A stretch of 34,509 nt of DNA from a bacterium (lineage in GTDB: Bacteria > Cyanobacteriota > Vampirovibrionia > Gastranaerophilales > Gastranaerophilaceae). Within the stretch, counting starts at the first letter, position 1; each line of letters starts with the position of its first letter. The translations under genes were made by a program, and so were the position numbers. Of this stretch, positions 15,367-24,573 are shown piece by piece. The notes under the pieces were generated by a model, which saw only the letters and a list, made by a program, of their open reading frames with translations, did no database searches and was not told where the DNA came from. The stretch is from the NCBI GenBank assembly GCA_014803505.1, contig JAAVBM010000081.1, positions 1 through 34,509 of the forward strand, read 5' to 3'.

Positions 15367-16536
15367 ATGAAACTTAAATTGACAAGAAAAAAATTGGCAA
15401 TACTTATATTATTAATAATTATTGTTCCTATAATATATAATAAAGTATCAGGCTTTATCGGCGGTATGATTATGCAAAAAATGATGAAAATGCCGAAAGA
15501 AGTTGTTGTTGATACTCCGCATAATGAAGAAGTGTTTATTGAAGCTGAATCAACTGGACGTGTAGAGGCTAAATATTCTGTTGATGTTATAGCCAGAGTC
15601 TCAGGATTTTTGATAAAAAAATACTTTAATGAAGGGGATTTTGTACATAAAGGTCAGTTGATTTTCCAAATAGATCCAAAAGAATATCAATTAGAAGTTA
15701 ATAATTCTCGCGCTGCAGTTAGCCAATATTCAGCACTTTTAAAAAATGCTCAACAGGAGTTAGATAGAGCAAATGCTCTTGTTAAAGAAGATTTAATCAG
15801 TCATTCTGATGTGGATTCGAGCTTGGCTTCCAGAAACTCTAACAAAGCTTTGTTAGAAGCTGCAAGACAAAAATTTGAATTAGCAAAAGTTAATTTAAGC
15901 TATACTTCAATTAAATCACCAATTGATGGACGTATTGGTAAAATAAAAATTACAGAAGGTAACTATGTTAATGCAACATCAGGTCCTCTTGTAAATATTT
16001 CAAGTACAGATCCTGTTTATGTATCATTCAGTTTAAGAAGTCAGGATTTTGTAAAACTTTTAAAAGCCAGTGATAAATTTAAAGATGTAGAAGTAAGAAT
16101 TCAATCCAGTGAAGGTAAAGAATATCCTTGGATTGGTACAATTGATTTTGTAGATAATCAAATAGATCAAAATTCAGGTTCTGTGCCAATGCGTGCAACT
16201 TTTGACAATCCAAAAGGCTGGCTTGTTCCTGGAGATTATATGAAGGTTACATTGGTATCTCCACAAAAAGTTTCGTATATGACAGTTCCTCAGGCATGTA
16301 CTAAAGGGGATGCGATGAGTGGCTATTACGTTTGGACAGTTAAGGATGGAAAAGCTTACAGAAAAGATATTAAAGTTTCAGATGATATAAATAACAATTG
16401 GGTTGTAGAAAGCGGATTGAGTCCTAAAGATAACGTTGTTGTCGCAGGTATTCAAAATATTACAACTGATGGGCAGAGTTTAAAAATTCTTTCTGCTCAG
16501 GAGTATGAAAAACTTGAGAAAAAAGGTAAAAAATAA
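15367..16536 (+). CDS. RND efflux periplasmic adaptor (membrane fusion protein)
   Basis: This AcrA/HlyD-type adaptor (389 aa) links the inner-membrane RND pump to the outer-membrane channel. An N-terminal anchor helix ([15 protein letters not shown]) takes the place of a lipoprotein signal. The lipoyl half-motifs ([33 protein letters not shown] and [25 protein letters not shown]) flank the alpha-hairpin (~110-165), and beta-barrel and membrane-proximal domains follow. ATG 15367 is preferred because GGAG at 15357-15360 overlaps the earlier in-frame ATG 15355. Its stop overlaps the next start (TAATG), so translation is coupled to the pump. Transcription is from the promoter at 15285-15313. Confidence 0.93.
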   Translation: MKLKLTRKKLAILILLIIIVPIIYNKVSGFIGGMIMQKMMKMPKEVVVDTPHNEEVFIEAESTGRVEAKYSVDVIARVSGFLIKKYFNEGDFVHKGQLIFQIDPKEYQLEVNNSRAAVSQYSALLKNAQQELDRANALVKEDLISHSDVDSSLASRNSNKALLEAARQKFELAKVNLSYTSIKSPIDGRIGKIKITEGNYVNATSGPLVNISSTDPVYVSFSLRSQDFVKLLKASDKFKDVEVRIQSSEGKEYPWIGTIDFVDNQIDQNSGSVPMRATFDNPKGWLVPGDYMKVTLVSPQKVSYMTVPQACTKGDAMSGYYVWTVKDGKAYRKDIKVSDDINNNWVVESGLSPKDNVVVAGIQNITTDGQSLKILSAQEYEKLEKKGKK

Positions 16537-19500
16537 TGAAAAAGATATTTGATAAAGAAAAATTGTTTTTCTTCATAAAAAAGCCTAGATTTGCACTGGT
16601 AATTTCGGTTTGTATAGTAATTGTAGGTTTGATTTCATATCTTGGATTGAAACAAGAAAGTTATCCTGACGTTACTCCTCCGCAAATACAAGTAACAGCC
16701 TCATATCTTGGTGCCTCAGCAGAAGTTATTGAATCTTCTGTTGCAACCGTTTTGGAAAATAAATTAAATGGTGTCGAAAATCTTACATATATGACTTCCA
16801 CTTCTTATGACGGAAGTTATACGTTAACAATGTATTTTAAGGTTGGTTCAGATAAAAATATTAACTTGATGAATGTTAATAATAGAATTCAACAAGTTCA
16901 ATCAAAATTACCTGAAGATGTTCAAAGAACTGGTGTAACCGCTGTTAGTAGAACTGCCGGTGCCGGTGCTTTATTGTTATCTCTGTATCCGGAATCAGGA
17001 GATTGGTCAAGATTAGATTTATCCAATTACGCATCTATATATATTAAAGATGAAATTAAACGTATTGATGGTGTAGCTGATGTTGATGTTTATGGTGCAG
17101 GTGATTACTCAATGAGGGTTTGGCTTGATCCTCAGAAAATGGCAGGATTGAATATTTCTTCTTCGGATGTTCGTGCTGCGATTTCTTCTCAAAATACTCA
17201 AGTTACAGCAGGAGCTTTAGGTGCTTTGCCTACAGATGATAATAATGCACTTCAATTAACATTAAAAACAAAAGGTAGATTGGATAATCCAAAAGATTTT
17301 GAAAATATTATACTTCGCTCTAATATGGATGGTTCAAATGTAAAAATTAAAGATATTGGTAGAGTTGAATTAGGGGCGGAATCTTATTCAAGATTAGGTA
17401 TGATTGATGGCAAACCTTCAACGGTAATTGCAGTTTCTCAACTGCCAGATGCAAATATTTTGAACATGGTTAAAGCTGTTCATGCAAAAGTTGATGAATT
17501 AAATGCCAGAATGACTAATGGTATTAAGATTGTTACAATTAAAGATGATGCTGAGTATATTCAAGAATCCATGAAGGAAGTTGAATTTACTATTTTATTA
17601 ACTGGTATTATTGTTGTATTAATTATTTACTTGTTCTTAGGTGATGGAATGGCAACTTTAGTACCTTGTGCAACAATTCCTGTATCGTTGATTGGTACCT
17701 TTGCTGCATTAAAGGCATTGGGTATGTCTATTAACTTGTTATCATTGTTCGCTTTAGTATTGGCAGTCGGAGTTGTTGTGGATGATGCAATTGTTGTTAT
17801 TGAAAATGTTAAGCGTCACATGGAAGAAGGTAAATCTGCGATTATAGCTACTCAATTAACGATGGAAGAGGTAGGAGCTTCTCTTGTCGCAATGGCGATG
17901 GTTTTGATGGCTGTATTCGTTCCTATTATATTTATGGGCGGTATGACAGGTGTTATGTATAAACAGTTTGCTGTTTGTATTGCTGTATCTATTGCAATTT
18001 CTGCAATATGTGCATTATCATTATCTCCCGCTATGTGTTCTCATTTTCTTGGTAGAGAAAAATCTGATTCTTCAAAGAAAATGCTTGGAAAATTTGGTGT
18101 ACGTTTTAAACATATAAAAGAAAGAATTATTCAAAGAACTCAAAGAATTGTTGAACGTTTTAACGCTGGTTTTAGCAAGCTTGAAGATTTTTATATGGAA
18201 TATGTTACTATGTTTGTATATAATAAAAAGCTTGTAATTATTTCGTATTTAATAATTGTAGTATTAACTTTGGGTTCATTTAAGTTTATATCAACAGGTT
18301 TTATTCCTGATGAAGATCAAGGGGTTCTAATTTCCAGTATAACACTTCCTGATGGTGCTTCTTTAACCAGAACAGAAGAAGTTGCGGTAAATTTTGTAAA
18401 CCAAGTTAAAGATATAGATGGTGTTGATGCTTCAAAATTAACTGTTTTTGGTGGAAATGGTGCAACAAATTCAGCATTTGCGATTATTTTACTTAAAGAT
18501 TATGCAGATAGAAGAGTTGGACCTATAGAATGGATAATAAGAAAAGTTCAAGGTAGGTCGACAGATTTACGTCATACTGCAATTTTATCTAAAGTACGAC
18601 AAATTGCAGGTAATACAAAAGAAGCATCAATTATCGTATTCTCACCTCCTGCTATTAATGGTATGAGTATGATGGGTGGTTTTGAATTCCAGATGCTTTC
18701 TCAAGGTGATTATACATCTCAAGAGATGGAAGCTTGGGCTCAAAAACTTATTGCTGCGGCAAATCAAGATCCGAACTTATCTAATGTTAATACAACATTC
18801 CAAGCGAATGTTCCACAATATATTCTTGATATAGATTATGCAAAGGCTTTAGCTCAGGATGTTGATTTGCAAGAATTGTATTCAACTTTATCTTCAATGC
18901 TTGGAACATATTATGTTAATGATTTTAACAAGTATGGTCGTGTATTCAAGGTTCAAATTCAAGCAGAAAGTAAGTTCAGAGATAAAGCAACCGATTTGGA
19001 AGGTATTTACGTTAAAAATAGAAATGGTGTCCAAGTTCCTGTTTTATCTGTTGTTAAGTTACGTCAAACTGTAGGTACAGCATCCATAACAAGATATAAC
19101 CAGTATGAATCTGTTCAGATTAATGGACAAGAAGCTGCCGGTAAAAGTTCTGGGGATGCAATGGCTGCAATGGAAGAAGTTGCAAGAAAAGTGTTGCCTT
19201 CTGATATGACATTTGACTGGTCCGGTACGTCAGCTCAAGAACGTGAGGCTTCAGGTCAAACAGCAATGATTGTTGCATTTGCTCTTGTATTTGTATATCT
19301 ATTCCTTGTTGCATTGTATGAAAGTTATACAATTCCTGTTGCTGTACTTTTGATTTCACCAATTGCAGCACTCGGTGCTTTGATATTCCAAATGATGATT
19401 AACCAATCATTTGATATTTATTCACAAGTGGGTATGATTACGCTTATTGGTTTAGCAGCAAAACAATCAATCTTAATTGTTGAATTTGCTAAAGAAGAAC

Positions 19501-19790
19501 ATGAAAAACACGGTTTATCAGTTAAAGAAGCGGCTGTGAAAGCTGCAAAATTAAGATTCCGTGCAATTATGATGACTGAACTTGCCTTTATTATTGGGGT
19601 TCTACCAATGATATTTGCTTCAGGTGCTGGTGCAAATTCCAGAATATCTGTTGGCTCTACTGTGTTTGGCGGTATGGTTGCTGCGTGTACATTGGGTGCA
19701 GTTTTAACTCCGGCATTTTATGTTTTAGTCCAGGAGTTTGTTGACAAATTCCCTAAAAGAGAAATTACTGATAAAGATTTGGAGATCTAA
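16536..19790 (+). CDS. RND multidrug efflux pump (HAE1/AcrB family)
   Basis: This proton-driven inner-membrane exporter (1084 aa, usual size ~1030-1080) has twelve membrane segments: one near the start ([20 protein letters not shown]), a block at ~345-500, one near 570, and a block from ~905 to the end. Two large periplasmic loops lie between them. The proton-relay aspartates are D416 and D417 in [17 protein letters not shown]. Other family marks are [20 protein letters not shown]-like [26 protein letters not shown] and [16 protein letters not shown]. The stretch between the two halves ([28 protein letters not shown]) is basic and longer than usual. Substrates cannot be predicted, but drugs or bile-like compounds are typical inducers of such MarR-controlled pumps. 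Confidence 0.95.
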   Translation: MKKIFDKEKLFFFIKKPRFALVISVCIVIVGLISYLGLKQESYPDVTPPQIQVTASYLGASAEVIESSVATVLENKLNGVENLTYMTSTSYDGSYTLTMYFKVGSDKNINLMNVNNRIQQVQSKLPEDVQRTGVTAVSRTAGAGALLLSLYPESGDWSRLDLSNYASIYIKDEIKRIDGVADVDVYGAGDYSMRVWLDPQKMAGLNISSSDVRAAISSQNTQVTAGALGALPTDDNNALQLTLKTKGRLDNPKDFENIILRSNMDGSNVKIKDIGRVELGAESYSRLGMIDGKPSTVIAVSQLPDANILNMVKAVHAKVDELNARMTNGIKIVTIKDDAEYIQESMKEVEFTILLTGIIVVLIIYLFLGDGMATLVPCATIPVSLIGTFAALKALGMSINLLSLFALVLAVGVVVDDAIVVIENVKRHMEEGKSAIIATQLTMEEVGASLVAMAMVLMAVFVPIIFMGGMTGVMYKQFAVCIAVSIAISAICALSLSPAMCSHFLGREKSDSSKKMLGKFGVRFKHIKERIIQRTQRIVERFNAGFSKLEDFYMEYVTMFVYNKKLVIISYLIIVVLTLGSFKFISTGFIPDEDQGVLISSITLPDGASLTRTEEVAVNFVNQVKDIDGVDASKLTVFGGNGATNSAFAIILLKDYADRRVGPIEWIIRKVQGRSTDLRHTAILSKVRQIAGNTKEASIIVFSPPAINGMSMMGGFEFQMLSQGDYTSQEMEAWAQKLIAAANQDPNLSNVNTTFQANVPQYILDIDYAKALAQDVDLQELYSTLSSMLGTYYVNDFNKYGRVFKVQIQAESKFRDKATDLEGIYVKNRNGVQVPVLSVVKLRQTVGTASITRYNQYESVQINGQEAAGKSSGDAMAAMEEVARKVLPSDMTFDWSGTSAQEREASGQTAMIVAFALVFVYLFLVALYESYTIPVAVLLISPIAALGALIFQMMINQSFDIYSQVGMITLIGLAAKQSILIVEFAKEEHEKHGLSVKEAAVKAAKLRFRAIMMTELAFIIGVLPMIFASGAGANSRISVGSTVFGGMVAACTLGAVLTPAFYVLVQEFVDKFPKREITDKDLEI

Positions 19791-19794
19791 TATA

Positions 19795-21321
19795 ATGAAA
19801 AAGATTTTAAATTTAATATTAATAGCTTCAGTTTTAGCAGTTGGTGCTGATTGTACTTTTGCAAAAAAAGTTAAATCTGCAGAAAATAATTTAGTAGTTT
19901 CTAAAAAAGAAAAAGAAATTAAAATTATTGAGACTGAGAAAGAAACTAAAGTTAACCAAAAAAGAGAAATAAAAAAGCTAAAATCAAATGCTAAAACTAA
20001 AGCGAAATCTTCAAAAGAAGCTGAAGGAATGTATGAAACTAAATTTCCGACTATCGATAGTCAAATTTCATACACTGATATGAATGGTGAAGTCGCATTG
20101 ATTGATTGTATAAAACTTGCAATTACTCATCATCCGACAATTATGTCTGCAATAAGTAATTCAGAAATTTACAAAACAAAAATCGGACAAGCTTGGGCTA
20201 ATTATTTCCCAACAATTAGTGCCGGTGTGAATTATTCAAGAAATGATATGTTTATGACTATGGGTGGAAATTTTGCAAGTATGATTCCTCAAAAGTATAA
20301 CATGTTTTATGTTCCAAATATTTCTGCAAATATGTTGTTATTTGATTTTGGCAAAACTAAATCTGTTGCAGATTCTGCTAAACGAACATATGAATCTACA
20401 AGATATGATGCTGAAACAAGTATTGAAAATGTTATTTATAATGTAAAAGTAGCATATTACAATATGGTATTTGCAAAGATTCAAAGAGAAGTTTATGAAA
20501 CTACTGTTCAGGATTATGAACTACAGTTGAAGCAAGCGAAAGCTTATTATGAAATTGGTAAAAAAGCTAAAATTGATGTAACTTATGCTGAATATAATTT
20601 GGGAAAAGCCAAACTGAATTTAATTAAAGCTAAAAATACTTTGGAACTTGCATCAGTACAACTTGCGAATGCTGTAGGTATTCCAGAATTGGCAGAAGTT
20701 ATATTAAAAGATGGTTTAAATACAAAAGAATACGAAGTTAGTTTTGCTGATTTAATTCAAACTGCAGAGGCTTCACGTCCATCATTATTGGCAGCTAAAA
20801 AGAGAATGGATGCTGCAGAGTTAAATGTTCGTAGTGCAAAACGTTCTTTTACTCCTGATATTGGAGCTTTTGGTTCATATCAATATGGTGGTAGAGAAAT
20901 TAATGCAGATTATGGTTATCAATTTGGTTTACAAATGCAGTATTCTAATATGAACCCTATGCTTTTGAAAAAACAGGTTGATGAAGCTAATGCAACTTAT
21001 AAAAAATCTGTAGCTGATTATGAACAAGAACGTCAGAATGTTTATTTGGATGTAAAAAGTGCATATATAAATTTGATGAATTCTCATGATAGTATTGGAG
21101 TTTCAAAACTTGCTCTTCAACAAGCAAAAGAACAGCAATATCAGGCGTTTAGAAGGTATCAAGTAGGTCTTGGTGATGCAATTGAATTCAAAGATTCGGA
21201 AAATACTTATTTGAATGCCCAGTTGGATTACTATCAAACTCTTTTACAATATAATATCAACGCTGCAGAAATTGAACGAGTTATTGGTGCTCCAATTAAA
21301 GAATCTGATAAAGAATTATAG
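19795..21321 (+). CDS. TolC-family outer-membrane efflux channel
   Basis: This 508-aa outer membrane factor completes the efflux complex. It has a signal peptide (MKKILNLILIASVLAVGADCTFA), a Lys-rich linker of about 60 residues not seen in TolC itself, and two OEP repeats. The first starts DCIKLAITHHPTIMSAI and the second SLLAAKKRMDAAELNVRSAKRSFTPDIGAFGSYQYGG. Long helices of the tunnel (YETTVQDYELQLKQAKAYYEIGKKAKIDV and QQYQAFRRYQVGLGDAIEFKDSENTYLNAQ) are evident. ATG 19795 is used since GGAG at 19781-19784 precedes it; this site lies inside the pump's coding end. Third gene of the operon. Confidence 0.93.
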   Translation: MKKILNLILIASVLAVGADCTFAKKVKSAENNLVVSKKEKEIKIIETEKETKVNQKREIKKLKSNAKTKAKSSKEAEGMYETKFPTIDSQISYTDMNGEVALIDCIKLAITHHPTIMSAISNSEIYKTKIGQAWANYFPTISAGVNYSRNDMFMTMGGNFASMIPQKYNMFYVPNISANMLLFDFGKTKSVADSAKRTYESTRYDAETSIENVIYNVKVAYYNMVFAKIQREVYETTVQDYELQLKQAKAYYEIGKKAKIDVTYAEYNLGKAKLNLIKAKNTLELASVQLANAVGIPELAEVILKDGLNTKEYEVSFADLIQTAEASRPSLLAAKKRMDAAELNVRSAKRSFTPDIGAFGSYQYGGREINADYGYQFGLQMQYSNMNPMLLKKQVDEANATYKKSVADYEQERQNVYLDVKSAYINLMNSHDSIGVSKLALQQAKEQQYQAFRRYQVGLGDAIEFKDSENTYLNAQLDYYQTLLQYNINAAEIERVIGAPIKESDKEL

Positions 21322-21343
21322 TTTTTATTTTTAATATGACTGG

Positions 21344-21366
21344 CTGCGAATGATTTTCATTCGCAG
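21344..21366 (+). terminator. Hairpin at the end of the efflux operon
   Basis: CTGCGAATGA (21344-21353) pairs perfectly with TCATTCGCAG (21357-21366) around a TTT loop. The T run follows only 12 bases later, so this may be a weak terminator or an RNA-stabilising hairpin. Confidence 0.5.
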
Positions 21367-21389
21367 TCTGCTTGTGTTAAACTTTTTTT

Positions 21390-21806
21390 ATGATATTTCT
21401 TGAATCTTTATATAATAATTGGTGTAAAATTCCTGATAAAATTAGGTTCTTATTTATTGGAGCTTTGAATGCTGGGATATCTTATTTGATTTTTGCTTCA
21501 GCGATATTTCTGGCAGGAGAAAAACATTATCAAGCATGTGTTATTTTACAGTGGACTCTATCTTCTGTATTTTCATATTTCAATCAGAAATTTTTTGTTT
21601 TTTGTACTAAAGGTAATTATGTTAAAGAGTATTTAAAATGTTGTTCAACTTGGGCTGTAAGTTACTGTTTGAATGTTGTTATTCTTGAACTTTTGGTTCG
21701 TTTTGCAATAAAAAATGTTTATATTTCTCAATTTATTTCGATATTTTTAGTTTCAGTAGTAACATATGTATTGTTTAAATATTTTGCATTTAAACCAAAA
21801 GTTTAA
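21390..21806 (+). CDS. GtrA-like membrane protein
   Basis: This 138-aa protein has four predicted transmembrane helices. It has the GtrA family signature at the first helix (RFLFIGALNAGISYLIFASAIFL) and the phenylalanine/tyrosine-rich S-x-x-x-S-Y-F-x-x-x-x-F-V-F at the second (SSVFSYFNQKFFVF), ending with YVLFKYFAF. GtrA-like proteins are thought to flip polyprenyl-phosphate sugars or take part in surface-glycan assembly. No glycosyltransferase is adjacent, so its substrate is unknown. There is no clear ribosome site before ATG 21390, only a T run. It is separated from the efflux operon by a hairpin and is probably not part of it. Confidence 0.82.
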   Translation: MIFLESLYNNWCKIPDKIRFLFIGALNAGISYLIFASAIFLAGEKHYQACVILQWTLSSVFSYFNQKFFVFCTKGNYVKEYLKCCSTWAVSYCLNVVILELLVRFAIKNVYISQFISIFLVSVVTYVLFKYFAFKPKV

Positions 21807-21852
21807 TATAATATATTTTTAGATTTCTAAGCAAAATAGCAAAAAAAATATT

Positions 21853-21881
21853 TTGAAGGTTTATATCTTATAAATTTATAA
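21853..21881 (+). promoter_or_regulatory. Possible promoter of the 239-aa unknown gene
   Basis: TTGAAG (21853-21858), a 17-base spacer and TTATAA (21876-21881), 21 bases before the ATG. The very AT-rich context lowers confidence. Confidence 0.35.
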
Positions 21882-21901
21882 AATGAAAGGATAGGATAAG
21901 A

Positions 21902-22621
21902 ATGGGAAATTTATTAACAGTTTGTAGAGCATTTGGGGCTAATAACATTTCAGAATTACAAAAATTGCGTAAAACTGTTCAAGCTGACGAACCGGGGAAA
22001 GCAATTGCAAGATTTGTATTTAATGGGAAAGAGCTTATGGATAGTTTCCAGTCTTCATTACCTAGTGTTCCTGAATCAGCTGAAATAAATCCTTTTAAAT
22101 CATTGCTAGAAAAGTTTTTTCCTAAAGGATTTTCTGAAAATTCAAGAACTTTTATTGATGTAATTTTACATAAATTTGGTAGGGAAAGTTATGCAAAAAA
22201 TGGTTCACTAACTGTATTTTCTCGGACTAAGAATGCAGGTGAGCTTGTTCATTCAAATGAAACCCGAGTGTTATCTAATAGCGCAGGAGCTATTATTGAT
22301 ATGGTAGATAAAAGTGAGGTTGGAACGGCTAATGTTTTTGCTCATTATTCTAGTATGGCAGATAAGTCTTCTAAGATTTCAGATTTGTTAAATAGTATAA
22401 CTTATAATGAAAATAAAGGTATTGCGCATGCCACAATCGATTATTCAGGACAAGGCAGTATAAAGGCTTTGAGAGGTGATGTAAAAGCTCCTGTTGAATT
22501 TGTTGATTCATATACTAGAATTATGACCGGAGGAGAATATCATAAATTACCCGAAATGATAGAAGCTACTAAAATTTTGTCTAAGTCTAATGATGCGGCT
22601 TTGGAAGTGTTTGATATTTAA
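21902..22621 (+). CDS. Protein of unknown function, 239 aa
   Basis: I do not recognise this soluble protein. It has no signal peptide or membrane helix. The N-terminal third is helical and charged (NISELQKLRKTVQADEPGKAIARFVFNGKELMDSF). The middle is Ser/Asn-rich (FSRTKNAGELVHSNETRVLSNSAGAIIDMVDKSEVG). The end has an alternating hydrophobic pattern with Gly (IAHATIDYSGQGSIKALRGDVKAPVEFVDSYTRIMTGG). AGGATAGGA lies just upstream of the ATG. It stands alone, ending at a bidirectional terminator. Base composition is like its neighbours, so nothing suggests recent transfer. Confidence 0.7.
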   Translation: MGNLLTVCRAFGANNISELQKLRKTVQADEPGKAIARFVFNGKELMDSFQSSLPSVPESAEINPFKSLLEKFFPKGFSENSRTFIDVILHKFGRESYAKNGSLTVFSRTKNAGELVHSNETRVLSNSAGAIIDMVDKSEVGTANVFAHYSSMADKSSKISDLLNSITYNENKGIAHATIDYSGQGSIKALRGDVKAPVEFVDSYTRIMTGGEYHKLPEMIEATKILSKSNDAALEVFDI

Positions 22622-22641
22622 GTAAAAGATTTTAAGTAATA

Positions 22642-22680
22642 CCAAAAGAACAACCATTTATGTTTGGTTGTTCTTTTTGG
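22642..22680. terminator. Bidirectional terminator
   Basis: AAAAGAACAACCA (22644-22656) pairs with TGGTTGTTCTTTT (22665-22677) across an eight-base loop, with T runs on both strands. It ends both convergent genes and holds the last codons of the minus-strand one. Confidence 0.85.
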
Positions 22681-23185
22681 TGAAGAAATTTTTTATTTTA
22701 GTAATAAATATCGATTCATATTTAAATAATTTCATTTGAGTAATTTTTCTGTTTATTCCATCTTGTAGACTTTTGTTTAGTCTGTTTATTTTATAGTTAA
22801 CATAAAAACTACCAAAAAATATCCAACCTAAAACATTATGGTGGATGTTAATATCAAATTTATATTTAATGTAGGATTCAATATTTTTGAGGATTTGCAA
22901 AGTTAGTATTAGATTTATGCAAAACCATGCAACATCCGCAATATTTATAATAAATTCTTTTTGAATGCCTTTTAAATCCAAAATGATAGAGATTACGTCT
23001 AATCCTATTAGTGTGCAAAACCAATTATATTTATGAATTCGTTTTTTAGGATAGAGTTTGTTAATGTCAGTAATAAGCTTCCATAGCCAAATATACCAGT
23101 ATATTCCTAAAGTACATATACTTAGCAAAATTAATTTTATGGTTGAAGTTTTTCTGATAGCTATATGCGAATTTTCAACGACCAT
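22658..23185 (-). CDS. DUF4234-like membrane protein
   Basis: The 175-aa protein begins with a short polar stretch and then TIKLILLSICTLGIYWYIWLWKLITDINKLYPKK, the typical start of DUF4234 proteins (a membrane helix ending L-G-I-Y-x-x-Y-W-x-x-x, then D-I-N). Two further hydrophobic segments follow (FCTLIGLDVISIIL and IADVAWFCINLILTLQIL), and a fourth around VLGWIFFGSFYVNYKI. The C-terminus is basic. The family's function is unknown. There is no good ribosome site before ATG 23185. It is divergent from the tRNA-Ser gene, with that tRNA's promoter some 60 bases upstream. Confidence 0.78.
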   Translation of the reverse strand: MVVENSHIAIRKTSTIKLILLSICTLGIYWYIWLWKLITDINKLYPKKRIHKYNWFCTLIGLDVISIILDLKGIQKEFIINIADVAWFCINLILTLQILKNIESYIKYKFDINIHHNVLGWIFFGSFYVNYKINRLNKSLQDGINRKITQMKLFKYESIFITKIKNFFTKKNNQT

Positions 23186-23245
23186 ATTATAATGTTATCA
23201 TTGTTGCACATTTTAGAAATCATACAATTAATTTAAAATAAGTCC

Positions 23246-23273
23246 TTGACAATTAATTTTGAATTGGTACAAT
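23246..23273 (+). promoter_or_regulatory. Promoter of tRNA-Ser
   Basis: TTGACA (23246-23251), a 16-base spacer and TACAAT (23268-23273), 25 bases before the mature tRNA. Confidence 0.75.
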
Positions 23274-23298
23274 AATAATACATTCGAAGCAATTGCTT

Positions 23299-23388
23299 GG
23301 AGGAGTGCCAGAGCGGTTGATCGGAGCGGTCTTGAAAACCGTCGTACGTGCGAGCGTACCGTGGGTTCGAATCCCACCTCCTCCTCCA
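23299..23388 (+). tRNA. tRNA-Ser (TGA)
   Basis: A class II tRNA: acceptor GGAGGAG pairs with CTCCTCC, anticodon stem GCGGT/ACCGT around CTTGAAA (anticodon TGA), long variable arm GTACG-TGCGAG-CGTAC, T-arm GTGGG-TTCGAAT-CCCAC and an encoded CCA. The discriminator reads T rather than the usual G for serine, which is uncommon. The putative transposon end lies 87 bases downstream, so this gene is the likely attachment landmark. Confidence 0.95.
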
Positions 23389-23391
23389 TTT

Positions 23392-23425
23392 AAAAAGCCC
23401 AAACCATAAAGGTTTAGGGCTTTTT
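23392..23425 (+). terminator. Terminator of tRNA-Ser
   Basis: GCCC-AAACC pairs with GGTTT-A-GGGC (one bulged A) around ATAAA, flanked by AAAAA and TTTTT. It remains intact upstream of the transposon end. Confidence 0.85.
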
Positions 23426-23528
23426 GTTTTAATAAGGGTTTGCTTAAAAAGAATATAATATTTACAGTAATAGCTGTACAATGACGGACATTTCAGGATA
23501 GTTATATTTTTTTGAGTAAATGTATTAT

Positions 23529-23554
23529 GACAGATGGTGCGATTTTTTCGGGCA
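23529..23554 (+). repeat. Transposon end repeat L1 (direct)
   Basis: Starts GACAGATGGTGCGATT and ends CGGGCA. Same length and layout as L2 and L3; probably a transposase binding site. The first copy lies 54 bases inside the proposed terminus. Confidence 0.75.
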
Positions 23555-23579
23555 AGTGGCTTTGTGAGCGAGTTTGAGG

Positions 23580-23605
23580 GGTAGGAAATAATCAAACCAT
23601 GTGTC
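23580..23605 (-). repeat. Transposon end repeat, inverted copy
   Basis: On the minus strand this reads GACACATGGTTTGATTATTT and then diverges (CCTACC instead of TGGGCA). Twenty bases match the L3 consensus with one change. It is the only copy in this orientation. Confidence 0.6.
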
Positions 23606-23640
23606 AAGCCAATCGGTCAGAACGGTCTTTTTCTGGTCTG

Positions 23641-23666
23641 GACAGATGGTGTGATTATTTTGGGCA
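23641..23666 (+). repeat. Transposon end repeat L2 (direct)
   Basis: Starts GACAGATGGTGTGATT and ends TTGGGCA, 112 bases downstream of L1. It differs from L1 at three positions. Confidence 0.75.
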
Positions 23667-23717
23667 AAGGCACTTTTCACTATAAGCCAGTTGCTTTTTA
23701 GGGTGTGTAGGGCGTTT

Positions 23718-23743
23718 GACAAATGGTTTGATTATTTTGGGCA
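23718..23743 (+). repeat. Transposon end repeat L3 (direct)
   Basis: Starts GACAAATGGTTTGATT and ends TTGGGCA, 77 bases downstream of L2. The central GATTATTTTGGGCA is identical to L2. Confidence 0.75.
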
Positions 23744-23802
23744 GTGACCGTTTTGAAATAGAAACATATGGGAATTAATTGATACAAAACCAACACAATG
23801 CT

Positions 23803-24115
23803 CGGAAGTGGTGTTCCAATTTGCTACCTTCAGATGTAAGATAACACTTAGTTTAATAACAGAAGAAAATAGTCGGAAATACAGACTACAAAGTCGGAAG
23901 CGTGAATTCTCAGATGTTAAAATTTTAGTCCATTTTAAAGATACGGAAGTTTTTATCCTAAAATACTATATATTTATTTTAATTTAATAGACAGAACGCA
24001 ACAATAACAATAATTTATGGAAATTTTTAAAAGTAACCCTTGGTTTGATAATACAACATTGAAGTATTACTAAAACGGAAGTAAAATCAAAATATCTTAC
24101 GGAAGTAGCGGAAGT
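23803..24115 (+). repeat. Cluster of CGGAAGT heptamers
   Basis: CGGAAGT occurs at 23803, 23944, 24076, 24100 and 24109, with near-copies CGGAAAT at 23874 and CGGAAGC at 23895, all on the same strand in about 310 bases. The spacing is irregular. The cluster fills the otherwise gene-free DNA between the end repeats and the Mor-like gene. No coding frame of merit is present in 23744-24123. The motif could be a second protein-binding array of the element. Confidence 0.55.
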
Positions 24116-24123
24116 AAATAAAA

Positions 24124-24423
24124 TTACAATGCATTTTTACCATTATATTTTTTCATGATTTTAAATATGTAACCTTCGGTAATTCCGCAAGCACGCACTA
24201 ATTTGAGTCTGGAACGTTTTGTTCCATCATAGTTATCTAAAATATATTGGTGTTTATATTTCATTAAGCTTGTTTTAGGAATAAAAAAGTCTCTCCCAGC
24301 ATAATGCAACATTATTTTCTTTGTTGCTTCAAAACCAACAATAGAAACAAGAGTTTGTAATTCCTCATTATCAATGGATTCTTCTGTAATATATTTTGCC
24401 CATTCAGGTTCACTGTAATTCAT
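24124..24423 (-). CDS. Mor-like transcriptional activator
   Basis: This small (99 aa) protein resembles the Mor/C family of phage Mu middle/late activators: LQTLVSIVGFEATKKIMLHYAGRDFFIPK (about 22-50) matches the dimerisation region ending in G-x-x-x-(F/Y)-I-P-K. The C-terminal helix-turn-helix is GTKRSRLKLVRACGITEGYIFKIMKKY (about 67-93). It would bind DNA as a dimer and activate a promoter. It is divergent from the transposase gene with a CATGTGACATG palindrome between them. It probably regulates the transposase operon or itself. ATG 24423 is chosen over an upstream in-frame TTG (24441); neither has a ribosome site, so the start is uncertain. Confidence 0.72.
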   Translation of the reverse strand: MNYSEPEWAKYITEESIDNEELQTLVSIVGFEATKKIMLHYAGRDFFIPKTSLMKYKHQYILDNYDGTKRSRLKLVRACGITEGYIFKIMKKYNGKNAL

Positions 24424-24489
24424 AAAAATATAATACCACAAATAAATATTTTACTAGAATTTTACTGTGTATTATTCTACTAAACAAAT

Positions 24490-24500
24490 CATGTGACATG
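24490..24500. promoter_or_regulatory. Palindrome between the Mor-like and transposase genes
   Basis: CATGT-G-ACATG is a perfect 11-base palindrome in the 150-base divergent gap, a plausible operator for the Mor-like dimer. No convincing -35/-10 pair could be placed for either gene. Confidence 0.4.
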
Positions 24501-24573
24501 TCTATTGTAGTTTGCATCTAGATTTTTCCATCCCAATTATATTTAAATTATTTTTAATAATTTGGAGGAGAAT

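Noticed and set aside
23233-23607. Minus-strand open frame across tRNA-Ser and into the transposon end
   Set aside because: It is antisense to a certain tRNA gene (the translated GRRGIRTHGTHGS-like pattern WRRRWDSNPRYART is the usual spurious product of tRNA-Ser) and has no ribosome site.
23606-23632. Resemblance of AATCGGTCAGAACGGTCTT to the tRNA-Ser anticodon arm, as a possible guide or tRNA fragment
   Set aside because: Only CGGTCTT and scattered bases match and gaps are needed; too weak.
23525-23722. Minus-strand frame of 65 aa over the end repeats
   Set aside because: It consists of the translated transposon repeats, has no ribosome site and resembles no protein.
23529-23743. The three 26-bp repeats read as a CRISPR array
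   Set aside because: The spacing is unequal (112 and 77 bases), a fourth copy is inverted, and no cas gene is near.
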